Assembly (NCBI RefSeq): GCF_027580225.2
Contig: NC_073339.2
Coordinates: forward strand, 39,980,501-40,044,500
Length of the DNA stretch: 64,000 bases
Direction: 5' to 3'
From: Misgurnus anguillicaudatus
Taxonomy: Eukaryota; Chordata; Actinopteri; Cypriniformes; Cobitidae
The notes beneath the pieces are model-generated. The model did no database searches. It worked only from the letters and a program-made list of their open reading frames with translations, and was not told the DNA's origin. Position numbers and translations under genes: made by a program. Shown one piece after another: positions 47,905 through 61,965 of the stretch. The first letter of the stretch is position 1. Every line of letters begins with the position of its first letter.

Positions 47905-50900
47905 CTGGGGAAAAACATTTTATATTTATATTATTAACATAATTCAAAATCGATTTTTTTTCTTAATTGTCTTTGATTCCTCTTTCATGTCCAGCACTAT
48001 GTCACGAGAATTTGTACATATTTAACGAGTTGGCTAATTCATATGACCACATTTGAACGTTTTTGTAAGAATTGCCTTGACTGTGACATTGGGGTTAGGT
48101 GCGGGGTTAGGGGTTGGGTTTTGTTGTTGTTTTTGTCATGAGAATTGTACGTTTTTGCACGATTAACTTCGTATGAATTCATACGAATTGGCCAACTTGT
48201 ACAGTTTTTACGAATTCTTGTGAGATTAGGCTGTTCATGTCATATACAGTGGTGTAGGGGTAGGGTTAGGTTTAGCTTGTCTTTCAAAAACTATAAAAAT
48301 TACTTGTTTCCCAGAAAACAAAATAATAACAATTTGCACCAATTATCATTTTCTGGGGTTTACACCCACCTGAATTTTAATGAATCCTTCTTGAGCGTAA
48401 CGGTTTGTTTGGATCTATTGTAATAATTGCGTATTAATCTCTTGATTTTTTTGAAACTCCGTTATAATTTTGTGTTGTAAAATGTATGTATACATTTCTC
48501 ATGTCAAATAACTTTTTCATGTCAAACTAAATTTTCACATTTTTGCTAATTCTACAAGGTGCATGAAAACTTTTGATCGGCACTGTACTGTATATTGAAT
48601 ATATTAATAAATATTGGTTTATTTTTTATGTCACTGACAACCTTTTTAATTTCATGTTAAATGTAAAAAATGTAAGTGTTACTAACTGATCTCAAAGAGG
48701 GCTTTACCTGTCCTTGATCTCACAAATGTGTCGATGTAGTAGATGGCATCTGATGTGTAGTCCAGGACGACCCATAAGGTGGTAAAGTCATCCTGCAGCT
48801 CATTAAAACAGGCTCTATTTTACAATAAAACACAGCACCATTGTATAAAAATTCAGACGTTATACACAAAACACTGTGCATTAATTTAAAATAATAAACA
48901 AGATACAGATATTAGATAAAAAAACTGAAAATGCCTGCTTTTAAAGATATTTGCGTCATTATTTAATGCCAAAAAAAGCAAATTTTGCGCTTGAAATCGC
49001 TGCAATTGTTGCTAATAGAAGAGGCATCACAGAGATCAGAGAGCGCGTTGTACAAGGCAGAGATATTTTTTTTATACGTAAAAGTTTATTTGGAATGCCA
49101 GAGGAACATATTATTCAAAAATATTGTTTGCCAAGCCATGTATTTTTTTATTTGCTGAAGGAAATAAAAGAGGAGTCACTAGAAGTTGTCACACAATACC
49201 AGGTGTTTCGAAACTTTTTGTAAACCTTAATATTTTGTCCTCCAGTTCTTTTTAGTGTGCTATGGCTTCATTAGCTGGAATTTCACACACCGAAATTTTC
49301 AGCTGAGATGTCCGTGGTGCTGAACTCAAGTGCATCAGGCGTTAGTAGATCACCCGCACCTCATCAGCTCTGCTTAATTGCGACCCTGAACTAATTTGCA
49401 CTGCTATTAGTAAATTTCGTTGGTCATTATAGAAATCAGCTTTTGGGCTTGAGTTATTTATTTTGAACTTTTTAGTAAATAACCGGCACATAACTCTCGT
49501 GCTAATTTGCCTTAGTAGTAAATCTGGCCCTTAGTTTTATAAACTTAAATTTTGTCACTTTAAAGGATTAGTCCATTTTCTTAAAAGAAAAATCCAGATA
49601 ATTTACTCACCACCATGTCATCAAAAATGTTGATGTCTTTCTTTGTTCAGTCCAGAACAAATTATGTTTTTTGAAGAAAACATTGCAGAATTTTTCTAAT
49701 TTTAATTGACTTTAATAGAACCCAACATTTAATACTTAACTCAACACTTAACAGTGAAAACGATTGTCATTTTTGACAAGAAAAATAAAAAATATACACT
49801 TTTAAAGCACAACTTCTCATCGTGTAGATCCGGTCGTGATGCGCCAGCTGACCCCACTACGTCACCGCAATACGTCATGACGTCAAGAGGTCACAGAGGA
49901 CGAACGCGAAACTCCGCCCCAGTGTTTACAAGCGTCTTGAAAGAGGACCGTTCCTACGTTGTTGTATGTCAACTGATACTAATTAATGTCTTTGTGGCAG
50001 TTTATTGTTTAAAATGGTCCGCAAATGTGCGTTTTATATATGTAACACTTGACCTCCCTACGTCACTACGCATTTACGTTAGGTCGCGCTGGATCGGACC
50101 TAGACGAAAAGTTGTGGTTTAAAAGTATGTATTTTTTATTTTTCTTGTCAAAAATGACAATCGTTTCGCTAGATAAGACCCTTATGCCTCGTTTGGGATT
50201 GTTTATAGTCCTTTGAAACTCCGTTGAAAAAAACTGTTAAGTGTTGAGTTAAGTATTAAATGTTGGGTTCTATTAAAGTCCATTAAAATTAGAACAAAGA
50301 AAGACATCAACATTTTGGATGACATGGTGGTGAGTAAATTATCTGGATTTTTCTTTTAAGAAAATGGAATATTCCTTTAAGTGAAAAATACTTTATTAGT
50401 AACATCTAAAATATTTAAACATTTTCAACTTAAATTTTTAAGTAGAAAAAAAAATCACATTTTTAGGGGTTACCAATTAATTTATAATAATAGTATAAAA
50501 GTATAATATTTAAATGTTTTTAAATATTCAAAATTACCTGGTAATAAGCATCATTAGGTTGTAGAATACAGGTATTGCTACAATGGTCAGCCAGTGATAA
50601 TACAAATCTGAGGCCGGATCCATTATCCATACATCTTTTCTAAAAAAAAGTATATATACAGTTTTTATCTGCTATCAGGTGTAATTAAAAATATAGATAA
50701 ATAAAAAAATCAATTGAGTGAAATTACTTCTTTTTATCATCTTTCTTCTCGTCCTTTTTTGGCTCCTCTTTCTTTATGCCCTTGTCATTCTTGTTGCTGC
50801 ATTTCAATTGATATTAGATCATTAATATGTACCATTTATATAACAATTCTGTTTTAACAGCACCTGCTGTTACTTTACCACATACTCGTCTGTATTGTTG

Positions 50901-52552
50901 CAGTTGTTCTTATTGAGTGTTGCAGGGGTCCAATGACCAGCATTGTTATTAAAGCTGTGAAAAGAAAAGTAGCATGATTATCATGTAATCCAAATTAAAT
51001 ACTATAGTACCACACAGCACACTAACTGTATAAATTAAAAAACAGACATTATAAAATGATAGCTCTTATAATGGCATTGCATTGTAAAATGCTTTATGAA
51101 TCTTATTTCATATTTACAGTAGTGCTTAACTAAACTACTGGAGTAATGTGAATATTTAAATAGCTTATTGCTTAAGTTTTAGTATGTCACATGCAAGGGT
51201 TGTGGTTAAATCTCAGTAAGATAGTAAGGAGACACCAGAGGATTATACTGTAAGGTTACAGCGACTACTCTTCTGTTGATGTCTTAAAAAAGACTTTTAA
51301 TCTCAGCACAGATCATGGAGTCCGCATTAGTCCTGAGTCCAACTTCCCTGTCCATCTATTATTAGTATTTGAAGAGTATGGACACTGTATGTACCTTTAG
51401 AGTATATTTAGAGTGACTGTTTTGACCCTTTGAGTTTTACTGGAAAAGCAAATCTGAGAAGCAAGAGACTTCGATTTCCAATAAATCTTAATTTGTGTCT
51501 TAAAGAAACAGTTGAGTGTTAAAAAGATTTAATTGACATGTATGCATTTGGCTTTTTTCTCTACAGTGCATTCAATCCATACATTTTATATCAACGTGCA
51601 TATTCCCTGAGATCGAACTCATGACCTTTGCCTTGCTAATGCAATGCTATACCAGTTCAACAAACTGCATTTAAAATTGTGGTCTTCTTTTAAAACACAG
51701 GTGTCAGACTCTACTCATCAAGGGCCGCCTGCATATTTTAGTTTCAAATAACTTTACACCTGTCTGTAATTTTGGAAGCTTAAATGTTCACTGAGGGTTC
51801 TTTCTTTCTGTGCGCCATGGATTTTGATCTATCAGACACTTTGAACTATACAGACTTAAGAGTGACTTTCATGTGAAAACGAGAGACTTGATCAACGATT
51901 TCGAAGTATGATTTCAGGTGATCAAAGAGACAGCATCTCTGAGCCTAGCTTTCAGTATATAAGAGTCTGAATAGTTAATGCAGTGCGTTTTGAAGATTAA
52001 AGGCATTTGTTTGATCAATATGTGAAGTGTTTAAAGATTTTGTCCCATGATCGTTTCATTTTCACTTACATCCTTTAACGCAGTTGGCACCATTCTCTCT
52101 CGTCCCACCATGACTCTTCTTGTCCTCCAGTATCTTCAGACTTTTCTGCTAAATCTAAATTACTGCATTCAGATGCGTGACATCGTTTGGACCTTCTGCC
52201 AAGCCGCAGAATGAACCAGGACATTCTGAAATTTAAGGTACAATGGCCTCTTAGTACCCTTAACAAACTGTAGCACAGAAAATGTACGCTCTCATTTAGC
52301 ACTAAAGATTTTATCACCTGCCCATTAATCCATAGGCTGGCTGATCACTGCAGCAGAAACATAAAAATAAAAATAAAGACAGATTGATAAATGTGAGAAG
52401 TTTATAATAATAAGAAGAAAACGTAAAGGTTTATTTTATGCTTTTTGGCTATACATGTCTAGGAATCTATCTGCTTACCTTTCATCATCTGGCTCAGAAG
52501 TGAAGGCAGATCTTTGTGATGGGTATGACTGCTCTGTGCAGATTTTAGGCAT
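46514..52552 (-). CDS. cnga3: Cyclic nucleotide-gated channel alpha 3 (cone photoreceptor type)
   Basis: This subunit of the cGMP-gated cation channel carries the cone photocurrent. Exons on the minus strand: 52552-52479, 52347-52318, 52225 to about 52091, 50954-50879, 50789-50728, 50639-50538, 48814-48708, 47904-46514, giving about 650-660 aa (human 694). The start [15 protein letters not shown] resembles the human CNGA3 N-terminus. Exon 3 has [14 protein letters not shown]. Exon 4 has NCNNTDE. Exon 5 is a Lys/Glu-rich stretch. Exons 6-7 hold S1-S2 ([28 protein letters not shown]). The large last exon holds the rest. CNGA3 is preferred over CNGA1/2 from [21 protein letters not shown] and RKVTKDLE. 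The a and b paralogue copies of fish cannot be told apart here. The end of exon 3 is uncertain because of an in-frame TAA. Confidence 0.88.
48951..49223 (+). pseudogene. Harbinger/PIF-type transposase fragment
   Basis: A 90-codon frame in cnga3 intron 7, on the opposite strand, reads ITEIRERV...[20 protein letters not shown] then VFFYLLKEI and TQYQVF. Acidic residues, a helix ending YxLP, LLxxI and a Thr-Gln before the next exon are typical of the N-terminal part of PIF/Harbinger (HARBI1-like) nucleases. No catalytic DDE part follows in the next few hundred bases, so it is a remnant. Confidence in the family is moderate. Confidence 0.5.
49563..50385. mobile_element. Palindromic element with CRE-rich core, copy 1 (cnga3 intron 6)
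   Basis: AAAGGATTAGTCCATTTTCT and AATCCAGATAATTTACTCAC at the left are mirrored by GTGAGTAAATTATCTGGATT and AGAAAATGGAATATTCCTTT. The ~330-bp core contains TGACGTCA at 49878-49885. Copy 2 is at 61966-62850 with the core in the opposite orientation. Confidence 0.8.
52070..52225 (-). CDS. cnga3: cnga3 N-terminal exon 3, donor ambiguous
   Basis: After the acceptor aaatttcag the frame continues from exon 2 as [20 protein letters not shown], then a Glu/Asp-rich stretch to DEREWCQLR. An in-frame TAA (52075-52077) lies five nucleotides before the strongest donor, GAT-gtaagt at 52070/52069. Two weaker donors upstream, TG-gtgcca (exon end 52091) and TG-gtggga (exon end 52109), keep phase with exon 4 and avoid the stop. 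One of these is taken as the coding choice. Confidence 0.6.
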
Positions 52553-52679
52553 TTTCTATACGGCTATGTGCCATTCACCAAGATGAATCACATCTGGAGA
52601 CTTTGGGTAAGACGCACATTTCTGCACATGCAAAACAAATATACTTAACATCAACTGTGGTTATTTTGCATGTATACTC

Positions 52680-52822
52680 TCAAAAAAATATGTAAAAATG
52701 GTCCCTAGCCGTCACTGGGGTGCTACTCCTTTAAAAAGTACACCTTTGCACTAAAATGGTACATATTAGTTCCTTAGAGGTGCGTATTGGTACAGTTAAG
52801 GATACATTTTTCTGACAGTGTA
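52680..52822. mobile_element. GTCCCAAGCTGTCAC-type MITE copy upstream of cnga3
   Basis: AATGGTCCCTAGCCGTCACT at the left, with GTACACCTTTGCACTAAAAT and the end ATTTTTCTGACAGTG. It lies within 300 bp upstream of the cnga3 start codon. Confidence 0.65.
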
Positions 52823-52994
52823 TATTCCACTGAATCCAAACAATATCTTCATTTTTAGATTAATTTTGACTGTAAAAATAATATAGTAATTTATTGTGTC
52901 AACTCTAACAATCACAACATTCACAAAATCTGTTGAATAAAAAAGATGTCATATATTCGTGAAGTCAATTAATATTATCACTCACAAATAACGG

Positions 52995-53275
52995 TAACAC
53001 TTTACAATAAGGTTCATTAGTTAACATTAGTTAATGTATTACCTAACATGATCAAACTATGAGCAATACACTTGTTACAATATTTATTAATCTTAGAAAT
53101 AAAGCTTTTAATTGTTTATTCATGTTAGTTCACAGTGCATTAACTAACGTTAACAAGATTTTAATAAAGTATTATTAATTGTTGAAATGAACATTAACAA
53201 AGATTAATAAATGCTGTATAAGTGCAGTGCATTATTAGTTCATGTTAACTACACAAAAACACACTAACAATAAAT
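52995..53275. repeat. GGTAACACTTTACAATAAGG dispersed repeat
   Basis: The sequence line ACACTTTACAATAAGGTTCA, TTAGTTAACATTAGTTAATG and so on is an abundant cyprinid repeat. Further partial copies are at 54496-54530, 54735-55005 and 55350-55480. Confidence 0.7.
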
Positions 53276-53655
53276 AAATAATATTTTTTCCTTGTCCGAA
53301 GTTGGAAAAAATTGCTGAACCTGTATAAATTATTTTGTTCTGCTGAACACAGATAAATATATTTTAATAAATGATAGTAAGCACACAGCTGATGGTACCC
53401 ATTGACTAGTATTTGTTTATCCTATAATAGAAGTTAACGGGTACCCGTCAATTTTGCATTTATTATTATTTCTCAACATTATCTGTATGCTTGCCATCAT
53501 TATTTTGGGTGAACTATCACTTAAATTCCAGCTCTTTGCAATCCATTGTTTTTTTGTAACCCACAACTTGCATATGACTGGATGAGGAGAGTAAATGTAA
53601 AAATAGTGTTTTTATGCATTTTTTACCCCTTTGAAAAGAAAGAGACTTTAATGAT

Positions 53656-54078
53656 ACACTGTAAAAAAAATCCGTAGAAATTACAATGTTATTGCAGCTG
53701 GGTTGCCGGTAATTTACCGTAGATTTAAATTTATGTTATTTACTGGCAAGAGTTTGTTCAAAGTTGAATTAATTTTAAATATTAACAAGTATTTATCTTT
53801 ACATAATAAAACTATACAATAACAGCCTCATGCAAAGCATTCTGGGAACCAGAAATCATCATCAACCTTTTTCTGTTTTTTTGCTTCAGATTTTGTTTCC
53901 CAGAATGTTTAGCTTGATGCTGTTTTTCTAGTTTTATTCTGTAAAGACAAAGAGTTGTGGATGTTTGAAGTTCGTTTAACTTTGAACAAAATGTTGCCAG
54001 TGATGGCAGGGGTTTGAATCTACGGTAAGTTACCGGCAACCCAGCTGCAAATTTCTATGGAATTTTTTTACAGTGTAG
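53656..54078. mobile_element. ACACTGTAAAAAAAATCC foldback element
   Basis: ACACTGTAAAAAAAATCCGT and GCAGCTGGGTTGCCGGTAA at the left pair with TTACCGGCAACCCAGCTGC and GGAATTTTTTTACAGTGT at the right. ~420 bp. Confidence 0.8.
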
Positions 54079-55499
54079 GTTAGACTATTTTAATTGGTTT
54101 TTGTGTCTTTGATGGTTTTTGTTGGTTGAAAAGTGCCATGATTAGCTTCTATTAATGTTGCATGTTAATTTAGAAAGCACATATAAATATATATAGGCAA
54201 AAATAGACAATCACAGTCTGAAAAGTCCAGTCTAAAACCCCACAGCAGCATCTGTCTTTGTCTTAAAACAGCTTATCCTCTTGAAATACACTGCTGATCT
54301 CACCTGTGATGTGTATTTATAGAGGATCTGTCTGGTAAGGACCTCGATGTTTCTTATTATCTATTCTTTAAACAAAACACAGATTCATTTTTATTCTTTC
54401 TTAGACAAAAATAGTAACATTGCTTTAGTTTTACTTTAACCTTACAAAAAATAGAAATGCTGTTTATTTTTTGCTTTTAACGCTAAGTTATTTGGGTAAC
54501 ACTTTACAATAAGGTTCATTAGTTAACATTCTTGTTTCGATATTGGGGGTTTACTTTAAAATGCAGATTATATAATAAATCTGGTTTGGAGCATGCATTT
54601 CGAGTTCATATCCTGTGCAATTCCCTATTTAGACCTTAGCATGAAAACACAATCTTAAAATGCATGTTCGGATATGAATTTATTTTTAAATGTATTTTAT
54701 TTTAATTCAAACAAAATTTATACCCTTAAAAAATAAATAAATAACACTTAACAACAAGGTTATATTGTAACCATTAGTTAAGAAAATCAACAGTACTTTT
54801 AATGCATCTATTAATCTTAGTTGATGTTCATTTAACGTTGTTTACATTTTTAAAAATTGTATCGGTTCACATTAGTAAATGCACAATGAACTAACATAAA
54901 CAAACAATACCAATTGTACTGTTATTAACTAACATAAATAAAAGCTGTAAACATATATTGCTCATTGTGAATAAAGTTCAATAATGAACTGAACCTTACT
55001 GTAAAGTTTTTATTTTTAATGTATTTTTGTAAATGTACCTGTACAGTCCAGCAAGCAGCTCCACACAGTTGTTCTCCAGATCTCCTTCATCAGATGCTCA
55101 CATTATTTTAATATATAGAAAAAAATCATTTAGATGCTGATACAAATCCCCAAACCATAAAGTATTTGAATGTTTCGAGCTGATTATAGGACTGCATCTT
55201 TCTCTGCCTCCATGAGTTCAATGTTTGACTTTGAAACACATCAAAAAGCTCCTCCCCACTGCACCTGACCCATCCTATAGTGACAGACTCTTACTGACTG
55301 TGTGCTAAATTTAGTAGTTTGGCTTTTGAACACATTACAGAGTCAAAACACGATAACACTTTACAATAAGGAAGTATTAGTTAACATTAATAAATGCATT
55401 AACCAGCATGAACAAACAATGAACAACATAGTTTTTCAGCATTCTTGTTAATGTTAGTTAATGTCAATACAGTTATTCAATACTCTCATAATGAAGCTG

Positions 55500-55630
55500 T
55501 CTGGGGCACCAACTTGTACCTTAATGGTGTACCTCAATAGTACATATCTGTATCTAAATGGGACATATTAAGACCTTTATAAAGGGTACCATCCCAGTGA
55601 CAGCTTTTGTACATTTTCTGATAAGTTACT
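55500..55630. mobile_element. GTCCCAAGCTGTCAC-type MITE, partial
   Basis: TTGTACCTTAATGGTGTACC and GGTACCATCCCAGTGACAGC motifs of the family are recognisable. Confidence 0.55.
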
Positions 55631-56179
55631 TTATCACACCTGCTGGGTTTGTCCATATTGTAATATACATGGATCCAAAAATCAAGCCCAAATGTATTGA
55701 CTTGGATTGATGTTGTTTTCGATAAACCATAAACTAAGCGTCACCACATTATTGATTTGCTTATTGGGATTAATTTTATTTTAGTATTGGTTTGATATGA
55801 GTCCCCAGGCAATCCGTATTGTGGACAGACAGCTAAACCAGTTAATTAAATAGTTTTAGTAAAGCTTATGATTCCAGCACAGCTTCAGTTAATGGACTTG
55901 TGGCTGGAGGTCCCTGGTGCATGATGAAGATTTTTTAATTCTTTGACAATATAAAACACAAGCAGAGATTTCTACACTACTCAAAGTGAGTATTAATGGC
56001 TTGTGCAGAAGCATTCACCTGTGGAAACATCTCACACTACTGTTGTTACCAAGTCCCATTCAATCCTCTGAATCTGTTTGGTTAAGACAGTCTGTTAAAC
56101 AGAAGTCATAATCTGGCTTTATCCACTAATGCTCTTTCTTGGAACAAGTGTTAAAAACGCGACACACTTTAAAAAAGAG

Positions 56180-57590
<1,411 letters not shown>

Positions 57591-58261
57591 ATCTGTCTAT
57601 GTATTACACGTGGCAAAGTCATGTTGTATGTAGCTACTATTGGTGTAGTTTAGTGTAGGTATCATTACTTCTGATTATTAGTCATAGTAAAAATGTACAA
57701 TTTGTTAAGAGCAAGTAGTTTACTATAAGCTGCTGATAAAAGTCTCCTTTCAGAGGAGATAAACCATCATCAATGAGATTAACTTTAGTCTTTTGATGTC
57801 AAGACTTCAAACAAGTGCAGTGTGAGTCACTTCATATATGAATGCTACCGAATGAGTAGATATTTTTTATCCCTTTTTTGACGGTTTCAACAGCAACAAC
57901 ATAAACACTCCCTTTTCCAAAGTGTTTTTCAAAATCATGCACCCCGCCTTTAAGTAGGGCATGTCTTTCTTACCAATCAAACAACTCGAGCTCAGATAAT
58001 CTTTGTCTGTTAATCACAGTTTAACAAAAAGCTGTCAAGCATCCTAACTTTATCTCTGGAGATGAAGTCTTGTTTACAGGTGATGTTGATAGTCTGCATC
58101 TAATTGCTGTCTGATATAATTGTTTATTTCCCCTGACTCCGTGTCTAACTTCACTCCTTTATAATTATATGCCTCCTCTGCAATCACTACACTGAAACCA
58201 ACTCAAGAATGCTTGTATTTAAAAAAATGTCAATATATAAAGAATGTCAAATATATATCCT

Positions 58262-58440
58262 CCATACACAAATGCTGGGCCAGTGTTGGGTCAAAAAGCG
58301 ACAAACCCAGCCGTTGAGTTTAATTAATGTTTTTAGACTTTAAAACAACCCAGCATTTTGGGTTAAAAAAAACTCAGCGCAAGTTAAATTACAACCCAAG
58401 GGATTATGTTTGTCCCTTTTGACCCCTTTTTAAGTGATAC
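58262..58440. mobile_element. TGGGTTAAAA-type element, short copy
   Basis: GCTGGGCCAGTGTTGGGTCA and GCGACAAACCCAGCCGTTGA at the left, with TTGTCCCTTTTGACCCC at the right. Related to 259-1433. Confidence 0.55.
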
Positions 58441-59796
58441 AACAATTGTGTTAAAGTTGCAAAATTACAAATATTAATATCAAAAATTTAAAGCACCAGT
58501 ACTTCTGAATGCACAGCAACTATAATGGAATACTATAAATTTGACTATACATTTATTTATTTTATAAGTTATTTTTTATCATTTTATGATGGCAATAATC
58601 TAAATTTAGTTACAGTACAGTATATCACCACCTAGACTCAGGACATCAACAATTGAAGTAAAATGATTACATATATAACATGGAGGCCCTCTGCTGGACT
58701 ACTCTATATAATAACCATTATAATTTGCATGTCAAGCATGTTTTGTAATATAGCAGCTATAGCAGATTAAACCACAAGAGACACATCCATTTCTTTAGGA
58801 GAAATAAAAACACAAATAAGACAATTGCTGACAAACACTGTCAAGCTATGAAATGAATGTGGATAGCACAACACAAGTAATTTAGTTTTGGAAGAATTTA
58901 ATGAGATATGCTGAAGTTCACTTTGAATTTCTTTCTCATTTTAATGCAATTGCTCCCTGTCTGATATCATTGCTGTCTGGAAGAAACCAGGTTATTAATA
59001 TTGTAATATTATAGAAATGTTTGACCTCCCTTTACTATTTTGAGTTATGCTGGATATAAGCATTGACCTCCCATTTAAATTTTAAACCCTTATTTTTCAT
59101 ACAACTTGGAAATAAATCTGTCACAAAAAATTGCTTTAATACTGCAGTGGGTATTTGTGGATTAAAGTCAAGTGCATTATTGAAAATAACAGTACGTCTC
59201 AAATCGTCCTAAAAATAAATCTTTTCATGAATCACCCATTCTTTGGTTTACTTCTAAAAGGCCCAGCCCTCCTTATCCAATCACATCCTATCCCCGTTAT
59301 CTCCTATAGGCTTTTATTTTCAGCGCGTGTCGTGACAGTAACAGTGAAACATCAGACCATGAGTAATGTGCATCACTGGCCACTGTTATGCTAATGTAAA
59401 TGCCATGCTGTATTGACATTTCTCATTCGCCAGTGTCTGTTGTTGTTGTTGTTGTTATTAATAAATAGCCTTATGTTGCTGTGACGTTGCATGTATGAGC
59501 AGGGCTTCTATTTTTAAGGCTCTTTGACATTGCTCTGACTTTGCAGCATCGTGTTATGGGACCGACGAAGCAGAGCATGAAAACGGTCTCATGTGGGTGT
59601 CCAAAGTTGTGCCAAATGTCCGTGCAGACTACATAGAATAGATGATCATTTTATATGCATCGCGGTCAAAAACAACCATGGGGCCAAATCTGTGCATGCA
59701 GAAATGCACAAAAGGGAACTAAAATTAGGATGCATGGCATGTTTGAATATATGACCCTGTCTGTGAAGTTCAGACAAAAAGTATATGGCATGTCAT

Positions 59797-59807
59797 TGTG
59801 TGTGTCT

Positions 59808-59844
<37 letters not shown>

Positions 59845-59866
59845 TGTGTGTGTGTGTGTGTGTGTC
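59797..59866. repeat. (TG)n microsatellite
   Basis: About 70 bp of TG with TC interruptions. The reading frames through it are artefacts. Confidence 0.95.
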
Positions 59867-60254
59867 CAAGGGGTCAAGGTTTGCCTGGTTAGCCCGGCCT
59901 AGTTTTAGATGTCTGTAACTAAATGCAGTAACCTTCCAGCCAATGGAATTAGACTCATTTGAGCAGCTTCTTTACATCACGACAACATCATTTTTCTGTG
60001 ACTCCTTAGTAATTGGTCACATAACACATACAGCTCAGGTGATTGGTTTATAAATTTGGTGTACTATTAAAATTTTTAAATTGCGCCCCTTTGGATAATC
60101 CTGCACCAATCGATTAACAGCCATTGAGATGATAAGGAAGATAACAGGTAGATTTGTCCAGGTATTATAACGCCATTATTTCTTTTGCAAAAAAAAAGAA
60201 ATAAATACATTTTATAATTTATTTATTTCTTTATATATATATATATATATATAA

Positions 60255-60686
60255 AGGTACCACTTTTAGCATAGCTTAGCATAATTCATTGAATCTGATT
60301 AGACTATTAGCATCTCCCTAAAAAATGACCAAAGAGTTTTGTAGTTACATCATGTACTAAGACCAATGGAAAATTAAAAGTTGCGATTTTCTTGGCAGAT
60401 ATGGCTGGGTACTATACTCTCATTTCGCATAGTGGTCAGGGACTTTGCTGCTGTACCATGGTCGCGGGGATGTTAACGCAGCGCCCAAAAATAGTCCCCA
60501 GCTAGGTAACTTTCAATGTGACCAGCACTAAGTTTGTGCAGCTGGGGGCACTATTTTAGGCGCTGCGTAATATCATTGCGACTGCTGCACCCATGGTATG
60601 CTAAAAGTGGTATCGCCAGACCTAGAGTTCGGCTGAATGGATTCCAAAACGGTAAATTTTCAAAAAAAGTAGAGTGTCCCTTTAAA
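60255..60686. mobile_element. MITE, AAAGGGACATTCCAC family, left-truncated copy
   Basis: It starts inside the family at ACCACTTTTAGCATAGCTTA and ends AGTAGAGTGTCCCTTTAA. Its TTTAA is shared with the start of the next element. Confidence 0.7.
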
Positions 60687-61789
60687 GGTGCAGTGTGTAG
60701 ATTTTAGTAGGCATCTAGTGGTGAGGTTGCGAATTGCACCCCTCCCTTTCGAAGCACATAGAGAAGCTACAATAGCCGTCACAGGACAGACATGTCATCA
60801 TCTGAGACAACATAGTGACAAACGCGCTCAGTAGAGCAGTTTGTCCGTTTAGGGCTACTGTAGAAACATGGCGGCGCAAAATGGCGGCTTACATGTAAGG
60901 GGACCCACGTTGTATGTGTCACGGTTCGTATAACCGGATAATGGAAAATAACAGAAGACGAACCCAAACGCAAGATGTATGAAAATATAACTATTTATTA
61001 AACTGAAACTAAAAACACCCACGAGGGGGTAAAAACAGAAAGAAACAGAAACAATGTGATGAAACACAAATAACTGGAACAGATACACGGGAACCATAAA
61101 ACTTGGATTTCACAAACATCAAACAACGCACGCACACCACACAGAGAACACAAGGGCATTATAAAGACACCACATCAATGGGGAACAGGTGAACATAATT
61201 AATCACTTAAGACATGATTACATAAGGGAGTAGGGTAAAAGTGACAAGACACTGGGAATACGTGTTACACAGATATGATGTGAATACACACGTATTCCCA
61301 CATAAAACACTGCTGCCCTGGTCCTGCCCTCTGGATAATAACCAAGGTCAGGCCAGACCATGACAGCCACAAAACACTGGGAACACGTGTCACACAGATA
61401 TGATGTGAACACACGTGTTCCCACGTACACACACTGCTGCCCTGACCTTGCCCACAGAACATAGACCTGATCTACACTAAGGTCTGGCAAGATCATGACA
61501 GCAACAAGACACCGGGGACATGTGGCAGCCACACACAGAATGTGATCCCACATGTCCCCACACAGAACATGATACTGCCACGGTCCTGTCAGATGCACTC
61601 AGACCTAATCTAGCACGGATGTCTGACAGGACCGTGACAGTATGTAGATTTAAACAGCTCATTCTAAGATAGTAAAAACAATACAGTTCATTATGTAAGG
61701 TCTTTATACACCACTGTCAATATAGTTATTTATATTATATTGCATTGCTGTTAAAATATCCTTCTAAAATTTGCACACTGCACCTTTAA
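60682..61789. mobile_element. MITE, AAAGGTGCAGTGTGTA family, split by a 723-bp insertion
   Basis: TTTAAAGGTGCAGTGTGTAG at the left and GCACACTGCACCTTTAAG at the right, with GGCATCTAGTGGTGAGGTTG near the left end. The insertion 60917-61639 separates its halves. Confidence 0.8.
60917..61639. mobile_element. 723-bp insertion, TG...CA ends, 5-bp target duplication (solo LTR or TIR element)
   Basis: It starts TGTCACGGTTCG and ends GGACCGTGACA. GTATG is repeated at 60912-60916 and 61640-61644. The TG...CA ends and 5-bp duplication fit a solitary LTR. The 8-bp inverted ends TGTCACGG would also fit a DNA element. The right half contains about three degenerate tandem units with GACA-CACTGGGAA-ACGTGT-type words. 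Confidence 0.75.
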
Positions 61790-61965
61790 GGAGAATTCAA
61801 ATTCTCAAAAAAGAAACGATCTTAAATAACATCTTAAAGTTTGGATAACAGTTGTCTTAAATCCCAAATGGTAAGATGTTGATAAGATGAATAAAGTAAT
61901 TTGATTTTTTAGAAATTTGATTTGTAGTTAGAAATTTCAATTTGACTGTTTACTACACAAAGATT

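Noticed and set aside
49875..50122. ~81-codon frame shared with 62259-62504 (starts [20 protein letters not shown]), a possible small conserved protein
   Set aside because: Codon-by-codon comparison of the two copies shows many more amino-acid-changing than silent differences, and the frame sits in a palindromic repeat core. Conservation of the first part is better explained by the CRE-containing DNA.
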